Below, piece after piece: positions 10,208 through 13,131 of a stretch of 13,131 nt of DNA. Source of the DNA: an uncultured Prevotella sp. GTDB taxonomy: Bacteria; Bacteroidota; Bacteroidia; Bacteroidales; Bacteroidaceae. The stretch lies in NCBI GenBank assembly GCA_947303825.1, contig CAMYZK010000034.1, positions 1 through 13,131 of the forward strand, written 5' to 3'. A program made the translations under genes and the position numbers. Position 1 is the stretch's first letter. Every line of letters begins with the position of its first letter. Under the pieces are notes generated by a model that did not search any database, was not told the DNA's origin, and worked only from the letters and a program-made list of their open reading frames with translations.

Positions 10208-10651
10208 CAGGTCGGACACATTGAGAACAGCTGTACCATCGTCGCCAATGGTGACATTCTTCTCAACGGTTGTGCCACCGTGAGGATCACCGCCCTCAGC
10301 GGGCTCAGGACGGTTCATGAGGACGCGCAGCTGCAAGCCGGCAGTTCCCTCGAAGGTGATGGTCTGTGTGCCGGTGACGTCGGCATACCACAGATAATAG
10401 ACGTTGGTGTTGCCAAAGACGACAGCACCAGCACCTACAGACTCGTACAGCTTGAAGTCACAACCGAAAGGACTTGTGGTGCCGTCGCTGTTGGGGCATG
10501 GCTCTGGGTCTGCCACAACATTGGCGTTGACTCCGCATCCGTCCCAAGCCTTAAACATGGCTGGGTCGAGGTCGGCCTTCACTGCACTTGCACTTACACC
10601 GCACAGCATTACTGCCATGACGGCGAGAAGAAATTTGTAAGTTTTTTGCAT
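10205..10651 (-). CDS. N-terminal 148-aa portion of the interrupted large protein
   Basis: The start is ATG 10651, giving the signal peptide MQKTYKFLLAVMAVMLCGVSASA. An in-frame ATG at 10708 would overlap the predicted promoter box and is rejected. After the signal comes a Cys-containing beta-rich segment (WDGCGVNANVVADPEPCPNS and FGCDFKLYES), then NVYYLWYADVTGTQTITFEG, then TAG after AVLNVSDL. The last strand of this beta-sandwich lies beyond the stop, so the fragment alone would be an incomplete, probably unstable domain. It aligns in layout with the C-terminal beta-sandwich of the CotH-like protein. Confidence 0.65.
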   Translation of the reverse strand: MQKTYKFLLAVMAVMLCGVSASAVKADLDPAMFKAWDGCGVNANVVADPEPCPNSDGTTSPFGCDFKLYESVGAGAVVFGNTNVYYLWYADVTGTQTITFEGTAGLQLRVLMNRPEPAEGGDPHGGTTVEKNVTIGDDGTAVLNVSDL

Positions 10652-10705
10652 GTTGATAGTGATGTTAGTTAATAAAAAAAATAAAAAGGTTGTCGTTTTC
10701 GGGTG

Positions 10706-10713
10706 CAAAGATA
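10706..10713 (-). promoter_or_regulatory. Bacteroidetes -7 box (TATCTTTG) before the large interrupted gene
   Basis: Read on the minus strand, TATCTTTG fits TAnnTTTG exactly, 55 bp before the ATG at 10651. No clear TTTG box lies 19-21 bp upstream. The 28-bp tandem duplication at 10807-10862 lies about 95-150 bp upstream of it. Confidence 0.65.
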
Positions 10714-10806
10714 AAATCTTTATTATTAACGAGCTTTGCTATTTGTTTCATACTCTTTTCTATTTGTGCAAAACTTTTACCTTTAGGCGTTTTGCAAATA
10801 ACTGGA

Positions 10807-10862
10807 AACTGTAACAACAATTTCCAAAGAGTATAACAGTAACAACAATTTCTAAAGAGTAT
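10807..10862. repeat. 28-bp tandem duplication, two copies
   Basis: Positions 10807-10834 and 10835-10862 match at 26 of 28 bases; the shared core begins GTAACAACAATTTC and ends AAAGAGTAT. The repeat ATACTCTT at 10750-10757 is the inverse of the unit's end. It lies upstream of the minus-strand promoter box at 10706-10713, so it could be a duplicated regulator site, or simply a slippage product. Confidence 0.85.
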
Positions 10863-10901
10863 AGGAGAATAGGAGAGAAGGGGTGTGCACGGTTGTCCGC
10901 T

Positions 10902-10915
10902 CATGCGCGCGCATG
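10902..10915. repeat. Perfect 14-bp palindrome CATGCGCGCGCATG
   Basis: CATGCGCGCGCATG equals its own reverse complement. Its right half continues as GCGCATGCATAT (10909-10920), which recurs inverted as ATATGCATGCGC at 11483-11494. Confidence 0.85.
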
Positions 10916-10941
10916 CATATTATAATTTATTGTGTCAATAA

Positions 10942-10968
10942 TGCTACTGATGCTACTGGTGCTACTGG
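10942..10968. repeat. 9-bp tandem repeat TGCTACTG(G/A), three copies
   Basis: TGCTACTGA, TGCTACTGG and TGCTACTGG lie head to tail. Further TGCTACT units occur at 11003, 11015 and 11026. Inverted AGTAGCA units occur from about 11193 and cluster between 11363 and 11446. Confidence 0.85.
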
Positions 10969-11111
10969 TATTTGATTATCAGTTATTTACGACGGTGTAA
11001 TATGCTACTACAGATGCTACTGCTGTGCTACTGCCGACAGGAACGGTTCGTCGGGACTATAGGGTAGGGATAAATTTTTGCCGTCCAGCGTCAGCAACGA
11101 AAAAGTGAACG

Positions 11112-11161
11112 CCTTTTGCCAAAAAGGTGGCTCCTTTTTAAAAAAAGGAGGCTCCTTTTTT
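11112..11161. repeat. Cluster of overlapping A/T-tailed hairpins
   Basis: CCTTTT-GCCA-AAAAGG lies at 11112-11127. CTCCTTTTT-AA-AAAAAGGAG is at 11131-11150. An overlapping AAAAAGGA-GGC-TCCTTTTT fold follows. GGCTCCTTTTT occurs as a direct repeat at 11129 and 11150 (period 21). The last fold looks like a bidirectional terminator, but no gene ends here, so that role is uncertain. Confidence 0.6.
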
Positions 11162-11189
11162 AGCAAAACAACTTGTTTTACTTGGTAGC

Positions 11190-11229
11190 GCGAGTAGCAC
11201 CCGTTAGAGCGGATTTGCAATCCACTCGC
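11190..11229. repeat. REP-like nested palindrome
   Basis: The outer arms GCGAGT (11190-11195) and ACTCGC (11224-11229) enclose an inner GGATT-TGC-AATCC hairpin (11211-11223). A GCGGATTTGCAATCC-type core is typical of dispersed intergenic palindromes in Bacteroidetes; that link is from general knowledge, not a search. A further AATCCG/CGGATT pair follows at 11249-11254 and 11300-11305. Confidence 0.55.
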
Positions 11230-11320
11230 TGTGAATAGAAGGTTTTTCAATCCGAAAAATATTTATTTCCACATCACAGATGCTAATACTCGCTGTAGTC
11301 GGATTACCTTTCGGCTCTGC

Positions 11321-11350
11321 CGCTTGCTATCGGAGGGACGCAAGAAATCC
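11321..11350 (+). repeat. Copy 2 of the 30-nt dispersed hairpin repeat
   Basis: This copy begins CGCTTGCTATCGGAGGGACG and continues CAAGAAATCC. It matches the minus strand of 4411-4440 at 27 of 30 bases, and two of the three differences are transitions in the loop. The CTTGC and GCAAG arms are unchanged, which suggests selection on the fold or recent dispersal. Confidence 0.7.
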
Positions 11351-11397
11351 ATCTGAACGGCGAGTAGCACCATCAGTAGCACGAGTAGCACCATTGC

Positions 11398-11434
11398 GCT
11401 ACTGGTAACTTGCTGACTGTCAGTGCCCAGTAGC
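11398..11434. repeat. Nested hairpin within the AGTAGCA cluster
   Basis: GCTACTGG (11398-11405) pairs perfectly with CCAGTAGC (11427-11434). Inside it, CTGAC-T-GTCAG (11413-11423) forms a second, shorter inverted repeat. Confidence 0.7.
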
Positions 11435-11555
11435 ATGAGTAGCACCAGTAACATGAACCTCACTACTATGGCCTTATAGCATATATGCATGCGCCGGTAA
11501 TTATTTATAGCATGCAAAACATTTATGAAATTAACCAAAAATAATGTGTCGTTTA

Positions 11556-11608
11556 ATGTTACATTTAACAAATTTATGTTACAAATGATAGGCATTGGTA
11601 ACGTTACA
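11556..11608 (+). promoter_or_regulatory. Three ATGTTACA-like direct repeats upstream of the PL11 promoter
   Basis: ATGTTACA lies at 11556-11563 and 11576-11583, and ACGTTACA at 11601-11608, with start-to-start spacings of 20 and 25 bp. The last repeat overlaps the 10-bp palindrome GTAACGTTAC (11598-11607). The array ends 22 bp before the -33 box, a suitable place for an activator such as a hybrid two-component regulator, which often controls Bacteroidetes polysaccharide genes. The regulator itself is not in the window. Confidence 0.5.
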
Positions 11609-11630
11609 CTACAAAAAAAGTAATTTTTCT

Positions 11631-11661
11631 TTTGTTTTACACTTGTTTTTTCGTACCTTTG
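11631..11661 (+). promoter_or_regulatory. Bacteroidetes promoter TTTG-N19-TACCTTTG for the PL11 gene
   Basis: TTTG (11631-11634) is followed after 19 bp by TACCTTTG (11654-11661), an exact match to the -33/-7 consensus of the Bacteroidetes primary sigma factor. Transcription should begin near 11668, leaving a leader of about 34 nt before the ATG at 11702. Confidence 0.88.
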
Positions 11662-11701
11662 CACACAAATTGTCAAATTGAAACAAACTATACTAAAACA
11701 C

Positions 11702-13131
11702 ATGGAAAAGAGACTTCTTTTACTCATTTTTCTGCTATGTCTTACTCTGAGTATGAGTGCACAGCGTACAACCGATAAGCTGGACCGTGGCCTGGTGGCA
11801 GTGCCGTCGACTTCTGGCTCCTTCGTAAGTTGGAGAATTTTTGGCGAGGAATACTACGATACCGAGTATAACCTGTATCGTGACGGCGTGAAGATTGCCG
11901 GACCGCTGAACGTATCAAACTACACTGATGCAGATGGTAATTCCGGTTCAAAGTATCAGGTGGCTGCCGTGGTACGCGGAGTAGAGCAGGAGAAGAGTGC
12001 TGAGGTGACTCGCTGGAATCAGCAGTTCAAGCAGTTTGCTGTAAAAGACCTGTACTCCCGTCGCGGCACGAAGATTACTTCTGATTACAATATTAACGAC
12101 ATTGCCCTGGCCGACCTCGATGGTGACGGCGTTTCGGAATTTATTGTAAAGCGTAACTACAAGGAAAATATGTCGGTGAGCAATGATTCTGCCTACAACT
12201 GTCTGGAATGTTACAACCTGCAGGGAGAGCGCCTGTGGTGGATAGACCTTGGACCAAACATGTGCTCAGGTCCCGACGAGCAGTATGATGGTGTGGGATA
12301 TGACTGGGATGGTGACGGCAGGGCAGAGTTTCTGATGCGTGGTGCTGACAACATGATCATACACCACCCCGACGGCTCGGTGACAAACGTGGGAACAATG
12401 ACAGTGAACACTCGCAACACCGTGAACCAGAGCGATGCCAATGCAGCTTATACCAACTATGGAGCGGAATACCTGCTATATCTTGACGGTGCAACAGGAA
12501 AGCCCTTCGACTTTACCGGACAATGGAAAGAGGTGAAGGGGGTGCTCACTGCCAGCTATAAGCCAATGGACTACCCTCTACCACGTGGCAATGCCAGCGA
12601 CTGGGGCGACAGCTATGGACACCGCTCTACGAAGCACTACTTCGGTGCTCCGTTTCTTGACGGGCGTCATCCTTTCATCTTCCTCGGACGCGGATGCTAC
12701 ACCAAGCACCATATGAAAGCCTTCAGTGTGGACCCGCAGACTCATAAGCTGACACTCTACTGGGAGTGGAACAGCGGTAGTAGCGGTCCCTACTTCGGAC
12801 AGGGCTACCATAACTACGGCATTGCCGATGTTGACTGGGACGGACGTGATGAGATTGTGTTTGGCTCGATGGTTATCGATGACAATGGAAAAGGGCTTTC
12901 TACTACAGGTTTGGGCCACGGTGACGCACAGCACTGCTCAGACCTGGACCCCTACCGCCATGGGCAGGAGATATTTGCATGCAACGAATCGTCGCCGGCC
13001 ATGAACTACCGCGACGCCACCACATCGAAGATTTACTATCGCCTGCAGTCAACGGGCGATGACGGACGCGCCGTGTGTGGAAACTTCTCAAACGACTATC
13101 CCGGGTGCATTGGACACTCCTCGCAGTCGGG
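11702..13131 (+). CDS. PL11 rhamnogalacturonan lyase, 5' part
   Basis: The first 476 codons are present; the frame is open to the window edge, and PL11 enzymes are usually about 600 residues or more. Residues 1-20 are a signal peptide (MEKRLLLLIFLLCLTLSMSA). Residues 25-105 are the N-terminal fibronectin-III-like domain of PL11 (DRGLVAVPSTSGSFVSWRIF, EYNLYRDGVKI). The eight-bladed propeller begins near 115, with calcium-binding loops DLDGDG at 138, DWDGDGRAEF at 201 and DVDWDGRDEIVFGSM further on. GLGHGDAQHCSDLDP (from about 404) is the PL11 hallmark. Family knowledge: beta-elimination of the galacturonate-rhamnose backbone of rhamnogalacturonan I, with bound calcium; endo versus exo action cannot be told here. 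It is divergent from the xylan genes with its own strong promoter, so probably the start of a separate pectin unit. Confidence 0.95.
   Translation, partial: MEKRLLLLIFLLCLTLSMSAQRTTDKLDRGLVAVPSTSGSFVSWRIFGEEYYDTEYNLYRDGVKIAGPLNVSNYTDADGNSGSKYQVAAVVRGVEQEKSAEVTRWNQQFKQFAVKDLYSRRGTKITSDYNINDIALADLDGDGVSEFIVKRNYKENMSVSNDSAYNCLECYNLQGERLWWIDLGPNMCSGPDEQYDGVGYDWDGDGRAEFLMRGADNMIIHHPDGSVTNVGTMTVNTRNTVNQSDANAAYTNYGAEYLLYLDGATGKPFDFTGQWKEVKGVLTASYKPMDYPLPRGNASDWGDSYGHRSTKHYFGAPFLDGRHPFIFLGRGCYTKHHMKAFSVDPQTHKLTLYWEWNSGSSGPYFGQGYHNYGIADVDWDGRDEIVFGSMVIDDNGKGLSTTGLGHGDAQHCSDLDPYRHGQEIFACNESSPAMNYRDATTSKIYYRLQSTGDDGRAVCGNFSNDYPGCIGHSSQS

Larger units (their letters stand above)
6884..10651 (-). pseudogene. 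Large secreted multi-domain carbohydrate-binding-like protein, interrupted by one in-frame TAG
   Basis: Reading from ATG 10651 gives a signal peptide and 148 codons, then TAG at 10207-10205 (codon 149), then an uninterrupted same-frame reading to TAA at 6884, for 1,255 codon positions in total. The sequence after the stop (YVHINAIKLGWGS) is plainly coding: it matches HLNAIKVDWGS in the intact CotH-like protein nearby. No frameshift or insertion is needed, so a single point change (for example from CAG, GAG or AAG) would explain the break. No catalytic domain is recognised. The C-terminal tail resembles a type IX secretion sorting signal, so the intact form would be surface-attached or secreted. 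It has its own promoter box and terminator, so it is likely a single-gene unit. It is a pseudogene if the TAG is real and not suppressed; otherwise a sequencing error or readthrough. TAG ends two intact genes here, which argues against code reassignment. Confidence 0.8.
10909..11494. repeat. 12-bp perfect inverted repeat bracketing about 586 bp of repeat-rich DNA
   Basis: GCGCATGCATAT (10909-10920) is matched by ATATGCATGCGC (11483-11494). Just inside the left arm lie TGCTACT units (10942-11032); inside the right arm lie mostly the reverse complement AGTAGCA (11193-11446). The mirrored arrangement suggests a miniature inverted-repeat element or a large cruciform-prone region. No transposase and no convincing target-site duplication were found, so a mobile element is not asserted. 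Confidence 0.5.
10652..11701. other. 1.05-kb divergent intergenic region, repeat-rich, no supported gene
   Basis: No credible gene lies between the divergent starts at 10651 and 11702. The open frames present are produced by repeats or run across promoters. The region is more A/T-rich than the flanking genes and holds, left to right: the minus-strand promoter box, an 8-bp inverted repeat (TGCAAAAC 10767-10774 with GTTTTGCA 10789-10796), a 28-bp tandem duplication, a CATGCGCGCGCATG palindrome, TGCTACTGG repeats, three A/T-rich hairpins, a REP-like palindrome, the second copy of the 30-nt repeat, AGTAGCA repeats in inverse orientation, and the PL11 promoter. Confidence 0.85.

Noticed and set aside
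9323..10672. 449-codon open frame on the plus strand
   Set aside because: It is antisense to the large secreted-protein gene, lacks any recognisable domain, and covers both the coding region and the TAG. It reflects codon bias of the opposite strand.
10665..10904. 79-codon minus-strand frame whose C-terminal part (KSFAQIEKSMKQIAKLVNN) looks protein-like
   Set aside because: It crosses the predicted promoter box and the 28-bp tandem duplication, and starts in a GC-skewed, repeat-like segment. It could be a gene relic, but there is no domain or homolog I can recognise.
11131..11161. Functional terminator in the divergent spacer
   Set aside because: The hairpin and T-run are suitable, but no gene ends nearby on either strand. 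It is kept as a hairpin cluster only.
11017..11250. 77-codon minus-strand frame containing KKEPPFFKKEPPF
   Set aside because: It is a translation of the A/T-rich hairpin repeats and the REP-like palindrome, not a gene.
10942..11446. Possible CRISPR array
   Set aside because: Repeat units are only about 9 bp, are directly adjacent or irregularly spaced, and change orientation. There are no uniform spacers and no cas genes.
11263..11727. 154-codon minus-strand frame with hydrophobic repeats
   Set aside because: The Leu/Val-rich stretches are translations of AGTAGCACC repeats, and the frame runs across the PL11 promoter and start codon.

Overview
The window looks like chromosomal DNA of a plant-polysaccharide-degrading Bacteroidales bacterium, most likely Prevotella or Xylanibacter/Segatella. 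The evidence is the mix of protein families (GH10-CE1 xylanase/feruloyl esterase, GH43, PL11, CE6-like esterase, CotH-like protein), C-terminal tails resembling type IX secretion sorting signals, and Bacteroidetes promoters of the TTTG / TAnnTTTG type. No sequence search was possible, so the genus is an inference.

Layout. Positions 1-6707 hold four minus-strand genes that read as one operon, transcribed right to left: a GH10 xylanase fused to a CE1 feruloyl esterase (6707-4530), a GH43 glycosidase (4368-2734), a secreted CotH-like protein whose start overlaps the GH43 stop (2741-360), and the 5' end of a CE6/SASA-type acetylesterase (255-1, runs off the window). A TAnnTTTG box lies before the GH10-CE1 gene. 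Upstream of it, a clear minus-strand intrinsic terminator (6825-6856) closes the preceding gene. That gene (10651-6884) encodes a very large secreted multi-domain protein with carbohydrate-binding-like, Ig-like and helical segments and a sorting-signal tail. It is interrupted at codon 149 by one in-frame TAG, with recognisable coding sequence continuing in the same frame on both sides.

Positions 10652-11701 are about 1.05 kb of divergent intergenic DNA packed with structure: a 28-bp tandem duplication, a 14-bp palindrome, 9-bp TGCTACTGG-type repeats facing their reverse complements, several hairpins, and a 30-nt element that recurs (27/30) in the GH10-GH43 spacer 6.9 kb away. From 11702 to the window end, on the plus strand, is the first 476 codons of a PL11 rhamnogalacturonan lyase behind a near-ideal Bacteroidetes promoter with three ATGTTACA-like direct repeats upstream.

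How the genes work together. The minus-strand operon fits feruloylated and acetylated (arabino)xylan breakdown: GH10 cuts the backbone, CE1 removes ferulate, GH43 removes xylose or arabinose, and the CE6-like enzyme removes acetyl groups. The roles of the CotH-like protein and of the interrupted large protein are unknown; the latter may bind polysaccharide at the cell surface. The divergent PL11 gene targets pectin (rhamnogalacturonan I), so the repeat-rich spacer separates two substrate systems. No SusC/SusD pair, regulator, tRNA, rRNA, transposase or CRISPR array was seen.
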